Below are positions 1 to 7,307 of a stretch of DNA of 8,800 nt, piece by piece. The position numbers and the translations under genes were made by a program. Source of the DNA: Granulosicoccaceae bacterium. GTDB lineage: Bacteria; Pseudomonadota; Gammaproteobacteria; Granulosicoccales; Granulosicoccaceae. Location of the stretch: positions 1 through 8,800 of the forward strand of contig JALZUX010000175.1 of NCBI GenBank assembly GCA_023301405.1, given 5' to 3'. Positions within the stretch are counted from its first letter, which is position 1. The number at the start of each line of letters is the position of its first letter. Below the pieces are notes generated by a model, which was given only the letters and a program-made list of their open reading frames with translations, was not told the origin of the DNA and searched no databases.

Positions 1-819
1 CTGGATATCTTGTTTGTACCTGTGATGGGATGGGATATAAAAGGAGTCGCTGTTGCCTCAGTGCTTAGCGAATACGCCGCTATGGTATTCGGCCTAATAC
101 TTCTAAGAAAACCGCTACAACTCGCCTACTCGACCGTGACAACCAAGGTACTTTTAAAACGCACTGCCCTCATGAGGCTATTTACGCTCAACAGCAATAT
201 TTTCATTAGAACGCTGCTACTAGTATTGTCATTCTTTTACTTCAACGCAACCAGTGCCAAGCTCGGTGCCACCGCATTAGCTGCCAACGCTATTTTAATG
301 CAAATTCTACACTTATGCGCCCATGCACTTGATGGCTACGCGCATGCCGTTGAAACACTGGTAGGTCATGCCTGGGGAAGTAAAAATAAAAAAAACTTAC
401 TCATGGCAATAAAGGTGTCAACCATTCATTCAATGGCTATCGCGATACTGATGTCTGCTCTGATATTCATAAGCAGTTCATCACTACTTAACTTGTTCAC
501 CAACCAGCAACCGGTAATTACACTGGCGCTGGAACACCTACCCTGGCTTGTTGCACTACCGGTGCTGTCCGTCTGGTGTTATCAACTCGACGGTATCTTT
601 ATTGGCACAACACACTCCAGAGAAATGCGTAACGCCATGATCATCTCAGCTGGGATCTTTTATATCGGCACAGAACTGAGCTTGCCCCACTTAGGCAATA
701 AAGGCTTATGGTTTACCTTCTGTGCGTTCATGGTGATCAGGGCACTGACCCTGCTACAATATCTGCCAGGCATTATCCGAAATGCGGACCAACAAGGTCT
801 TGACCCTGCCCCCCGATAA
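1..819 (+). CDS. dinF: DinF-like MATE family efflux transporter, C-terminal part (5' end outside window)
   Basis: Inner-membrane multidrug/toxin extrusion transporter that would export organic compounds using an ion gradient. The frame is open to the left edge (first codons read Leu-Asp-Ile), so the true start lies upstream; about 272 residues are visible of a family length near 450. What remains is the last helix of the first lobe and most of the second lobe, with several hydrophobic segments separated by short basic loops. DinF-type motifs are clear: LDGYAHAVETLVGHAWGS in the middle and VWCYQLDGIFIGTTHSREMRN further on, both close to what I recall of E. coli DinF. The C-terminus ends in a short polar tail. 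The gene precedes murB by 42 bp on the same strand, so cotranscription is possible. E. coli dinF is an SOS gene next to lexA; whether that applies here cannot be seen. The transported substrate is unknown. Confidence 0.88.
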   Translation: MDILFVPVMGWDIKGVAVASVLSEYAAMVFGLILLRKPLQLAYSTVTTKVLLKRTALMRLFTLNSNIFIRTLLLVLSFFYFNATSAKLGATALAANAILMQILHLCAHALDGYAHAVETLVGHAWGSKNKKNLLMAIKVSTIHSMAIAILMSALIFISSSSLLNLFTNQQPVITLALEHLPWLVALPVLSVWCYQLDGIFIGTTHSREMRNAMIISAGIFYIGTELSLPHLGNKGLWFTFCAFMVIRALTLLQYLPGIIRNADQQGLDPAPR

Positions 820-827
820 GGCCTTGT
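792..827 (+). other. Possible hairpin across the dinF stop codon
   Basis: ACAAGGTC at 792-799 can pair with GGCCTTGT at 820-827 (8 bp including one G-T wobble), leaving a 20-nt loop that contains the TAA stop. The downstream sequence is pyrimidine-rich (GTTCTCCTCTC) but has no run of T, so a Rho-independent terminator is not well supported. It may be chance. Confidence 0.2.
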
Positions 828-861
828 GTTCTCCTCTCATTAGACCGGTTCAAGTGTAAAA

Positions 862-1881
862 GTGAATATCGAATCCAGTAAGCCACTGCGCGAATTTAAT
901 AGTTTCGGTTTCGATATCAGTGCCGAATATTTCGTCAGCGTGCACAACACCAATGAGCTAGCTGAAGCGCTCGAGTGGAGCAAGAAGAAAAATATTTCAG
1001 TACTTATTCTAGGTGGTGGAAGCAATACAGTGCTCACCCGCAACGTGGACGGACTGGTGATCCATATTGCGATTGACGGCTACAATGAACTGCCAGTTGC
1101 TGATGAAAACTATGCAAACCTCAATGTTGGCGCCGGTGTGAACTGGCATCAATTAGTAATAAAAACACTTAGCAAAAAATTATTTGGCCTAGAGAACCTT
1201 GCCATGATCCCAGGTAGCGCCGGCGCCGCGCCGATTCAAAATATCGGCGCTTACGGGTCAGAGATCAAAGAAGTCATTACCAGTGTCGAGGTACTTGATA
1301 AAACCACTAGTGAGTTATCGGTTATAAACAATAGCGACTGCGCTTTCGGCTACCGACACAGCATTTTTAAAACTAATGCTGGCAGCAACTATGTCGTCAC
1401 CGCAATCAACCTTAAGCTTTGCCGTCTGGATAACCCCAGAATTGAGTACCAGGCGCTGCGCGATGTGCTGAATCAACAAGGCATTGAAAACCCTACTAGC
1501 CAACAAGTCTTCAACAGCGTAAGCGAAATCAGGCGCACAAAACTCCCAGACCCGACTCAACTGGGTAACGCAGGCAGTTTCTTTAAAAACCCCGTCATCG
1601 ACCGCCATCAACTTGACACCCTAAAACAAACGTATTACAAACTACCCCATTTCGAACAACCTGACGGTACGTTTAAATTACCTGCCGCATGGCTTATTGA
1701 GCAAGCAGGCTGGAAAGGCCACCGCGCAGGCCCGGTAGGCGTGCACAGCAAGCAAGCTCTGGTATTAGTGAATCATGGTGGCGGCAATGGTCAACAGATT
1801 GCAATACTCGCAGAGCAAGTCCGAAATGACATTCAACAAAAATTCGGCATTGCTCTGGAACGTGAGCCAGTGATCTACTAA
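862..1881 (+). CDS. murB: MurB, UDP-N-acetylenolpyruvoylglucosamine reductase (type I)
   Basis: Cytoplasmic FAD enzyme that reduces UDP-GlcNAc-enolpyruvate with NADPH to UDP-N-acetylmuramic acid, the second committed step of peptidoglycan synthesis. The 339 residues match E. coli MurB (342). The FAD-binding domain has LILGGGSN near residue 50 and IPGSAGAAPIQNIGAYG near 116-132. The substrate domain has GYRHSIFK (Arg165, equivalent to E. coli Arg159), RTKLPDP (Lys227, equivalent to Lys217) and GNAGSFFKNP (Ser239, the proton donor, equivalent to Ser229). Glu335 near the end aligns with the third catalytic residue, Glu325. The Tyr loop typical of type I is consistent with the length. The protein stops four residues after Glu335, without the roughly 17-residue tail of the E. 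coli protein. The GTG start is the only candidate after the in-frame TAG at 841-843 and gives the expected N-terminus; no good Shine-Dalgarno is visible. In E. coli murB is followed by birA; here it is not. Confidence 0.96.
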   Translation: MNIESSKPLREFNSFGFDISAEYFVSVHNTNELAEALEWSKKKNISVLILGGGSNTVLTRNVDGLVIHIAIDGYNELPVADENYANLNVGAGVNWHQLVIKTLSKKLFGLENLAMIPGSAGAAPIQNIGAYGSEIKEVITSVEVLDKTTSELSVINNSDCAFGYRHSIFKTNAGSNYVVTAINLKLCRLDNPRIEYQALRDVLNQQGIENPTSQQVFNSVSEIRRTKLPDPTQLGNAGSFFKNPVIDRHQLDTLKQTYYKLPHFEQPDGTFKLPAAWLIEQAGWKGHRAGPVGVHSKQALVLVNHGGGNGQQIAILAEQVRNDIQQKFGIALEREPVIY

Positions 1882-1902
1882 CCACCGTGTGGATCACGAT
1901 GG
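1882..1902 (+). other. Imperfect hairpin directly after murB
   Basis: Immediately after the murB stop codon, CCA at 1882-1884 pairs with TGG at 1900-1902 and CGTG at 1886-1889 pairs with CACG at 1895-1898, with one C/A mismatch and a 5-nt loop. The following sequence (GAACACTGATCTATTTTAA) is AT-rich but lacks a proper T run. It could attenuate transcription between murB and the decarboxylase gene, but the support is weak. Confidence 0.22.
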
Positions 1903-1954
1903 AACACTGATCTATTTTAACTACCCATTAATAACTCCACAGAGAAGCAAGTAG

Positions 1955-3355
1955 TTGACGCAAAATACGAAACGGGTCAGCAATCGCCTGATTTCCAATT
2001 TACTGAATACCTGGAAAGGTATCGCCAGTCCATTCTCCGGAAAACGGTTGGACCTCAGTGCTTACCTGCACGAAGATGAACTGCATCCTCTTCGAGAAAA
2101 AGTGCAAGGGTGCCTGGAATCAAAAGGCGGGCAAGTCTCCTCGCGAGCGCGGGCCGCAGAACTGGGCCAAGCCTACCTTGAACTGAACGATGAAGGCAAA
2201 AGCAAATACCTGGGCTTACTGGCGGACGAGTTTGGTGTTGACCATGATCAGGTCAGGAACACCGCCGAAGCTCTCTTCTCCGATCTTGATCCATTGCTTC
2301 GCGCACAAACCGAAGCGAAACTCAGGAAACAGCTCACCCCTGATTATCTGACGCTTCTGACTCAATTTAACGCACTGCCGAAAGGACTAAAATTTCTTGT
2401 CGACATGCGTAGCGATTTACTCAGGCTTAAACACGAGAAGCCTGAACTGGCCCCCATTGAATCCGAACTACGCAATCAACTATCAAGTTGGTTCGATATC
2501 GGGTTTCTGGACTTGAAACGGATCGACTGGAACGCCCCAGCCTCATTGCTTGAGAAACTAATCGCCTATGAAGCGGTGCACCGGGTTAAGTCATGGATCG
2601 ATCTGCATCATCGCTTGGCAGAGAACCGCCGCTGTTTTGCGTTCTTTCACCCAAGAATGCCTGACGAACCACTAATTTTTGTGTGGGTCGCACTGGTCAA
2701 AGAGCTATCTGATAACGTTGATACGCTGCTGGATACCAGCCAAAGTGAAGCCATTGAAGGCACGGATCATACGGCAATCTTTTACTCAATTACCAGCACC
2801 CAGAAAGGGCTCAGCGGCGTCAGTCTCGGTGACTTCCTGATCAAACGCGTCACCGATGAATTGAAACGGGAACTACCGCAATTAACAGAGTTCAGCACGC
2901 TATCGCCCATACCCGGCTTCTCCACATGGCTGAACAAGCAAATCGAAACAGACAAAGAGTTAGTGCACACAACTACCACCGGCAATACCCTTGCCGCAAT
3001 CACTGACAGGTCATTTGAAGATTTGCTCACCTCACCTGACTGGCTTGAAGATGAGGCCATCGGCCCGGCCATGCAAAGCATCCTGAAACCATTGGCAGCC
3101 AGATACATTGTTGAACATAAAAAAGCCGGCGACCGAGCACTTGATGCGGTAGCGCACTTTCATTTGTCTAACGGTGCGATGGTTGAGCGAATTAACTGGA
3201 TGGGAGACACCAGCAAGAGAGGCGTTTCTCAGTCATACACTATGATGGTGAACTATTTGTATGACTTGAAAAAGATAGAAGAAAACCACGAGCAATACAT
3301 CGAGCATGGCATTATCACCAAATCGAAAGCAGTAGACAGCCTACTCCAGAGCTAA
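1955..3355 (+). CDS. Malonyl-CoA decarboxylase (MCD/MLYCD family)
   Basis: Converts malonyl-CoA to acetyl-CoA and CO2 in the cytoplasm. It would limit malonyl-CoA that is not needed for fatty-acid synthesis, or let malonate-derived carbon be used. The 466-residue protein has the two-part architecture of the family: a helical N-terminal domain (about 1-190, oligomerisation) and a C-terminal catalytic domain of acetyltransferase-like fold. Motifs shared with human MLYCD are NRRCFAFFHPRMPDEPLIFV, AIFYSITSTQKGLSGVSLG, FLIKRVTDELKRELP, STLSPIPGFSTWL and AHFHLSNGAMVERINWMGD. Ser317 and His403 align with the catalytic pair Ser329/His423 of the human enzyme. The TTG start follows an in-frame TAG at 1952-1954, so no start further upstream is possible; GAGAAG about 7 bases before it is a plausible ribosome site. 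No malonyl-CoA synthetase or malonate transporter gene (matB, matC) is visible nearby, so a malonate catabolism operon is not indicated. The 3' end overlaps the convergent peptidase gene by 15 bp. Confidence 0.95.
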   Translation: MTQNTKRVSNRLISNLLNTWKGIASPFSGKRLDLSAYLHEDELHPLREKVQGCLESKGGQVSSRARAAELGQAYLELNDEGKSKYLGLLADEFGVDHDQVRNTAEALFSDLDPLLRAQTEAKLRKQLTPDYLTLLTQFNALPKGLKFLVDMRSDLLRLKHEKPELAPIESELRNQLSSWFDIGFLDLKRIDWNAPASLLEKLIAYEAVHRVKSWIDLHHRLAENRRCFAFFHPRMPDEPLIFVWVALVKELSDNVDTLLDTSQSEAIEGTDHTAIFYSITSTQKGLSGVSLGDFLIKRVTDELKRELPQLTEFSTLSPIPGFSTWLNKQIETDKELVHTTTTGNTLAAITDRSFEDLLTSPDWLEDEAIGPAMQSILKPLAARYIVEHKKAGDRALDAVAHFHLSNGAMVERINWMGDTSKRGVSQSYTMMVNYLYDLKKIEENHEQYIEHGIITKSKAVDSLLQS

Positions 3356-6202
3356 CCCGTGCGAGCGACTAACATTTTCATTTTCCACCACAAAGGTTGT
3401 GTTCTCAGAGGAAAAACAACGCGCTAACGAATTCAACTGCTCCAACGACACTGCCTCTAGCGCGCGGTTCTGGACATTCGCACCGTTTTGAACAGCAAAC
3501 GCCATCTCCGTCGCTAGCGCCAGATAATCATAGGACAAGTCACGCCTGCGCTTCTGCTCCCGCTTTAAGGCAATCTGCAACTCGTGGACTGTAACACCCG
3601 TCCTGCCAATAGCATTAAATACAGATGACACCAGCACCTGTGCTTGCAATGCGTCTTGTGGATTAACAGAAAATTCAATCTGATGATACCGACGACCATC
3701 CCCCGCCGCATCCGTTAGTAACGTCGCTTCTAACTGGTAACTCAATCCTGAGTTTTCACGGATGTCATATCTTAATCGACGCTCAATCACATCAGATAAT
3801 AAACGCAATGTTAGATCAGCACTACCACGCCTAGAAGCAGGTACAGAGCAAGCGTGAAACAACCCCACATTCAAACGCTGCTGCTCCGGGTTCGAGCTGC
3901 CCGTCAAGTCAGCTAGTGTTTTGTTTCTGCTGTTATCAGCCACCGCGGCAAACACTTCATCTTGAGCTGTTGTACTTTTTTCACCATAGCGCTCAAGCCG
4001 GGTTAGCTCACGGGCAATTATATCAGCCTCGGCATTACCGACAATGACAAACGTAAAGTCAGCCGGCGTTTTAAACAGTAAGCTTTGCACTTTCCTCATC
4101 TCAGACGTAGTGAGAACAGACTCATCCGGCGCAGCGGCATTGTAGTTTTCCCAAAACGTATCTTGTAATAATGCGGCACTTCTTTCTGAGTTTAGTTTTT
4201 GCAAAAGCAAGGAACTCGCAGGCTCGACAATGACAGGTTCATCAAAGTAGGCACTCACCAGTTCGAGCATCAAATCAATGTCCCGAGCACCGCTATAAGC
4301 AACAATGCCATGACGAGTAGGATTAACCAACACTTCAGAAAATAAGTTTTTTTCAGATTGAAGCCTTTGCAAAGACTTCTGCAAATATCCGCCCGCCCCG
4401 TTCACACCAATAAACCGGGGTAGCGTTCTTGCAGCCTTAGTGAGGTCAGCACTAGGCAGCAAGTAACCACCCGGCGCTATCGCGGCAAGTGCCACGTAGT
4501 CATAGCGTTGATCTTTACGAAAAATTACCTGAGCACCATTTGATAATCGCCACTCGTAGTAGTCGCCCTCCTCCCGGATCAACTCAACCTGAGGGGATTT
4601 TTTGGGGAAGCTCACCAAGTTGCTCAACAACTGATCCGGTTTCAATACGCCGTGCAGAATCTCTGTTGCCGGCGCTCTTACCAACAACGGAATTTTATCT
4701 GTGGAGGTTGTCGCTAACTTCATCAACGGTTTACTTGGTAAATTGTTATCGGTCGGCCCACTGGCCCCATAGATAATTTTATATTTTGCTGGTATATCCG
4801 CCATTGTATTATTGAATTCTGTGGCACTCACCGTATCGATCATTTCAAGGTATAACGTCTCTAGAAATGATGCTGATGGAGTGGGTGTCCCGTATACAAC
4901 AGACTGGGTTAGCCGGGCGGCCAGTCCTTCGGGCGAACTATTGCGATACTGGTCTGCGCTGTTAATGGCGATTGCACGAAAAGATTTTCGCAATAACTCA
5001 TATTCCGATGGCGACAGTCCACTTTTAAACAGTTGATCCGACGCAACGGACAACGCTTGAAGACAAGTCAGGTAATCAGAATCTTTTATATCTATTTCTA
5101 CGCTATTAATCGACTGACCAGTCTCTAGCAATGCGTGATGTAAATTTGCCTGATTACATTGGTAAGTCGCTGACAATCGTTTAGCCAGCATATGACCAAC
5201 CGCCTTGAATAACAGCTCTTCCCGAAAGGCTGAACGCACCGAGTCAACCGTATCGGTTTTCTTTACTCGTGAAACAAAATTTACACTCACTTTAGCGCTA
5301 ACCAAGTCTGGATTGACATAGCTTAGATGCTCAACTTCAGCATGGCCTTTTATAGGCTTGAAACTTTCCAGTCGCACATCAGACAAGCGTGCCTGCTTCT
5401 GCTGATCATCAGTCGGTAGATTCATAAAGTTACTACGAATCAGCTTTTCAAGTTTCCACGGTACAATATTCCCAGTGACCACCAAAGCAGCATTCGTGGC
5501 CGTATAGTTGCGCTGCCAAAAACCCTTTAGTTGTTCTGCGGTTGCAGCCCGCACTGTCATCAGGTCACCCACAGGCGGCCTACTGTGGTACTGACTACCG
5601 CTAAGGGCGGCGGTCACCAGTGGATCAACAACAAAATTTCGGTGTCCATAGCGAAACCGCCACTCCGCACCGACAATTTTTTTCTCGCGCTCTATATCCT
5701 GCTCATCAAAATTCACCGCCGTCATAAAATCAGCCATCAGCGCAAGCACAACCGGCATGAGATCAGCCTCACTTTCAGTCAGAGAAAAGCGATAGATCGT
5801 AGCGCCATAGTGCGTTGTTGCGTTGACGTCTATCCCCCAACGCAAACCAGTCTCTTCCAATAGTGATTCTATCTGCGATCCGCTAAACCGTTGTGTACCG
5901 CGAAACACAACATGCTCTAGCAAGTGAGCAAAGCCTTGCTCATGCACCCGCTCATGAATAGACCCCGCGCGCACCACCAGCCTGATCTCTATATTTCTGC
6001 GCTGCTCTGATGAATTTGCGCTGCGCAAGTGATAAGAAAAACCATTATCAAGGGCGCCACTTATTATTCCCGGGTCCTGCGGGTTATCAGTCAAGGTAGG
6101 GGCAATTAAGCGGTGCTGTTGACAGGCAGCTATAGACAACGCGAGAAACCCAACCGTCAAAGCAGCCAACAAACGATAACAACACTTACGAAAAATAGTC
6201 AC
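3341..6202 (-). CDS. M16 family zinc metallopeptidase, predicted lipoprotein (PqqL/pitrilysin-like)
   Basis: Predicted envelope zinc protease with an inverted HxxEH motif. The 953-residue length fits the two-halves-in-one-chain M16 layout, similar to E. coli PqqL. Residues 1-26 form a basic then hydrophobic signal ending in the lipobox IAAC, with Cys27 as the lipidated residue; Gln at +2 does not suggest inner-membrane retention. The N-terminal half has HLLEH at 93-97 (two zinc His and the catalytic Glu) and GIDVNATTHYGATIYRF near 123-139. The distal zinc ligand is probably Glu180 in GAEWR, though I cannot fix it without alignment. The C-terminal half has no second HxxEH but keeps Arg815 and Tyr822 in IRENSGLSYQ, the substrate-binding Arg/Tyr pair with the same 7-residue spacing as in insulin-degrading enzyme (Arg824/Tyr831). 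It therefore looks active. The GTG start overlaps the preceding stop codon as GTGA, and an in-frame TGA five codons upstream fixes the start region. No Shine-Dalgarno is seen, consistent with translational coupling. The substrate is unknown. Confidence 0.93.
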   Translation of the reverse strand: MTIFRKCCYRLLAALTVGFLALSIAACQQHRLIAPTLTDNPQDPGIISGALDNGFSYHLRSANSSEQRRNIEIRLVVRAGSIHERVHEQGFAHLLEHVVFRGTQRFSGSQIESLLEETGLRWGIDVNATTHYGATIYRFSLTESEADLMPVVLALMADFMTAVNFDEQDIEREKKIVGAEWRFRYGHRNFVVDPLVTAALSGSQYHSRPPVGDLMTVRAATAEQLKGFWQRNYTATNAALVVTGNIVPWKLEKLIRSNFMNLPTDDQQKQARLSDVRLESFKPIKGHAEVEHLSYVNPDLVSAKVSVNFVSRVKKTDTVDSVRSAFREELLFKAVGHMLAKRLSATYQCNQANLHHALLETGQSINSVEIDIKDSDYLTCLQALSVASDQLFKSGLSPSEYELLRKSFRAIAINSADQYRNSSPEGLAARLTQSVVYGTPTPSASFLETLYLEMIDTVSATEFNNTMADIPAKYKIIYGASGPTDNNLPSKPLMKLATTSTDKIPLLVRAPATEILHGVLKPDQLLSNLVSFPKKSPQVELIREEGDYYEWRLSNGAQVIFRKDQRYDYVALAAIAPGGYLLPSADLTKAARTLPRFIGVNGAGGYLQKSLQRLQSEKNLFSEVLVNPTRHGIVAYSGARDIDLMLELVSAYFDEPVIVEPASSLLLQKLNSERSAALLQDTFWENYNAAAPDESVLTTSEMRKVQSLLFKTPADFTFVIVGNAEADIIARELTRLERYGEKSTTAQDEVFAAVADNSRNKTLADLTGSSNPEQQRLNVGLFHACSVPASRRGSADLTLRLLSDVIERRLRYDIRENSGLSYQLEATLLTDAAGDGRRYHQIEFSVNPQDALQAQVLVSSVFNAIGRTGVTVHELQIALKREQKRRRDLSYDYLALATEMAFAVQNGANVQNRALEAVSLEQLNSLARCFSSENTTFVVENENVSRSHGLALE

Positions 6203-6672
6203 AGCGCTATATATTCAACGTCTGTACTACAACCATTTAAATCCATCCGTTTATCGGCAATAACAAATTGCCCCGTCTGGTTGTCAGGCGACAACTGACC
6301 AGTTAACAGTAGCGCAATATTTGATTGCTCTACCGGCCCTTCTTCGTTGTAGCGATAGACTGAATCAATGGGAATGATTGTCTTAAAAAATCCACTGGCA
6401 TGTACTTGGGTGCGAAAACTATAATTTTCATCAGTCTCTAGATAACCAGATACAACCCCCTGCCGCACACGCAAGAAAAATGATTCAGTGAATTCATCGC
6501 ACTCGAACCGCAAGTCAGACCAGGTCTGTAGCGCAGCCGTTGCTCTCATTACAGCTGTCCAATCACCATCAAACTCACTGGTGTGAACCAGTTCACCAGA
6601 ACCCGTAGTCAAAGTTCGGGCGCAAGCCTGAAGCTGTACTATGCACACTATCGCTAGAATGACGCGCTTCAT
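6199..6672 (-). CDS. Small predicted lipoprotein of unknown function
   Basis: I do not recognise the family. The 157-residue product begins MKRVILAIVCIVQLQAC, a short signal with a plausible lipobox (LQAC, Cys17 lipidated); Ala at +2 suggests sorting to the outer membrane. The mature part of about 140 residues is rich in short alternating stretches (FFLRVRQGVVSGYLET, YSFRTQVHASGFFKTI, NIALLLTGQL), which suggests a small all-beta domain. It begins with an EFDGDW segment like those that open small lipocalin-like or other beta-barrel lipoproteins; this is only a resemblance. Two further Cys, in RFECDEF and near the C-terminus in LNGCSTD, could form a disulfide in the periplasm. The ATG is preceded by AAAAAGG with a 10-base spacing. 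The stop codon overlaps the GTG of the M16 peptidase gene by 4 bp, so the two are very likely cotranscribed and coupled. A role as partner, inhibitor or adaptor of that protease is inference from position only. Confidence 0.8.
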   Translation of the reverse strand: MKRVILAIVCIVQLQACARTLTTGSGELVHTSEFDGDWTAVMRATAALQTWSDLRFECDEFTESFFLRVRQGVVSGYLETDENYSFRTQVHASGFFKTIIPIDSVYRYNEEGPVEQSNIALLLTGQLSPDNQTGQFVIADKRMDLNGCSTDVEYIAL

Positions 6673-7031
6673 GTTCGCTCAACCTTTTTCTTATATTTTC
6701 CGACAACTTAAAACACAACAAGGCTGTCTTTCAGCGCCTGACGCACTGCCAAAGGCTATCGGCGACACGGAAGAATAGTTTATTTCGGTGAACAACTCTT
6801 ACAGGTCACTGACGAGTTTGGCACTTCAACGTACCGACGCCAGCCACGCCGGCGACTCGATAGCTTTCTACCTCATAAAAATTGAGGTGATTTATTCAGC
6901 CCGTTTGAAGAATGCATACATAGTGACCCTATGAATATAAGGTTCTTGCTATTTAAAAGTGTAGCTGTCGTACCTGATCAATCTATGATGGGGTAAGAGT
7001 CCAAGCGCAGCGTGCGCGGATATCTAAACAC

Positions 7032-7065
7032 AAACACACCGCCCATAGACGCGACAGGTGTGCTT
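7032..7065 (-). terminator. Candidate Rho-independent terminator-like hairpin
   Basis: Read on the - strand, AAGCACACC (7065-7057) pairs with GGTGTGTTT (7040-7032), giving 9 bp including one G-T wobble and a 16-nt loop. The sequence that follows continues GTGTTTAGATA, so the 3' side is T-rich but interrupted by G. It lies about 240 bases after the stop codon of the Ig-like lipoprotein gene. The long loop and broken T run make it a weak candidate. Confidence 0.3.
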
Positions 7066-7101
7066 TAAATAGTAACGAATTGAGAAGCCATGATAAAAGG
7101 C

Positions 7102-7280
7102 TAATAGCTGATCTGTTTATTAATGCAGTTGATCACTTCTAAATTGAAAGACCGAATTCTTTAGCTGCATTTTGGCGGCAGGCATAGATGCTATTTTCAA
7201 TTAAAGTTAAACAGTGCAAGTTCTGAGAGTAGGCATCGTATGAGCTAACACCATTAATTTAACACTCAGTTAATAGCTGA
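7102..7280. repeat. 10-bp direct repeat TAATAGCTGA, two copies in the non-coding gap
   Basis: Identical copies lie at 7102-7111 and 7271-7280 in the same orientation, about 170 bp apart. The second copy overlaps the hairpin after the Ig-like lipoprotein gene. A chance match of this length in about 600 bp is not very unlikely, so a protein-binding role is speculative. Confidence 0.3.
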
Positions 7281-7282
7281 GT
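7264..7282 (-). terminator. Small hairpin just after the Ig-like lipoprotein gene
   Basis: ACTCAG (7264-7269) and CTGAGT (7277-7282) form a perfect 6-bp stem with a 7-nt loop, about 25 bases past the stop codon of the - strand gene. On that strand the stem is followed by GTTAAATTAAT, which is AT-rich without a clean T run. Position favours a terminator or 3'-end protecting structure; strength does not. Confidence 0.33.
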
Positions 7283-7307
7283 TTGCTTCACCAGCAATGG
7301 GTAGTGT

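Larger units (their letters stand above)
6673..7307. other. 635-bp region without a recognisable gene between two - strand blocks
   Basis: No open frame of convincing length, ribosome site or family resemblance was found on either strand, and no tRNA-like or attC-like structure. Because both flanking genes are read on the - strand, this region should hold the 3' end of the Ig-like lipoprotein transcript and the promoter of the small lipoprotein/M16 pair. Visible structures are two candidate hairpins reported separately (7264-7282, 7032-7065), a third 6-bp hairpin ACCTCA/TGAGGT with a 7-nt loop at 6870-6888, a short inverted repeat GCGCA/TGCGC near 7005-7017, the 8-bp palindrome CGCCGGCG at 6847-6854, and a 10-bp direct repeat. 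It is longer than the other gaps in the window, which are 42 and 73 bp. Confidence 0.6.

Noticed and set aside
1315..1611. A 98-codon - strand open frame.
   Set aside because: It is antisense to murB, which is fully explained by family motifs in the other frame.
2782..3108. A 108-codon - strand open frame.
   Set aside because: It is antisense to conserved catalytic motifs of the malonyl-CoA decarboxylase.
3389..3401. CACAA/TTGTG hairpin past the decarboxylase stop, as a terminator.
   Set aside because: The stem is only 5 bp with a 3-nt loop, lies within the M16 coding sequence and is not followed by a T run.
5531..5863. A 110-codon + strand open frame.
   Set aside because: It is antisense to the catalytic N-terminal half of the M16 gene and shows no recognisable motif.
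6690..6718. Possible sigma70 promoter on the - strand before the small lipoprotein gene: TTGTGT, 17-base spacer, TATAAG.
   Set aside because: Transcription would start near 6683, leaving about 11 bases and cutting off the AAAAAGG ribosome site; the -35 match is only three of six bases.
6931..6996. A 21-codon open frame on the + strand starting ATGAATATAAGG.
   Set aside because: It has no Shine-Dalgarno, is very short, and shows no resemblance to a known small protein.
7152..7187. A short translated stretch in the gap (PNSLAAFWRQA) that could be a gene remnant.
   Set aside because: It is bounded by stops within about 13 codons and I cannot match it to a family.
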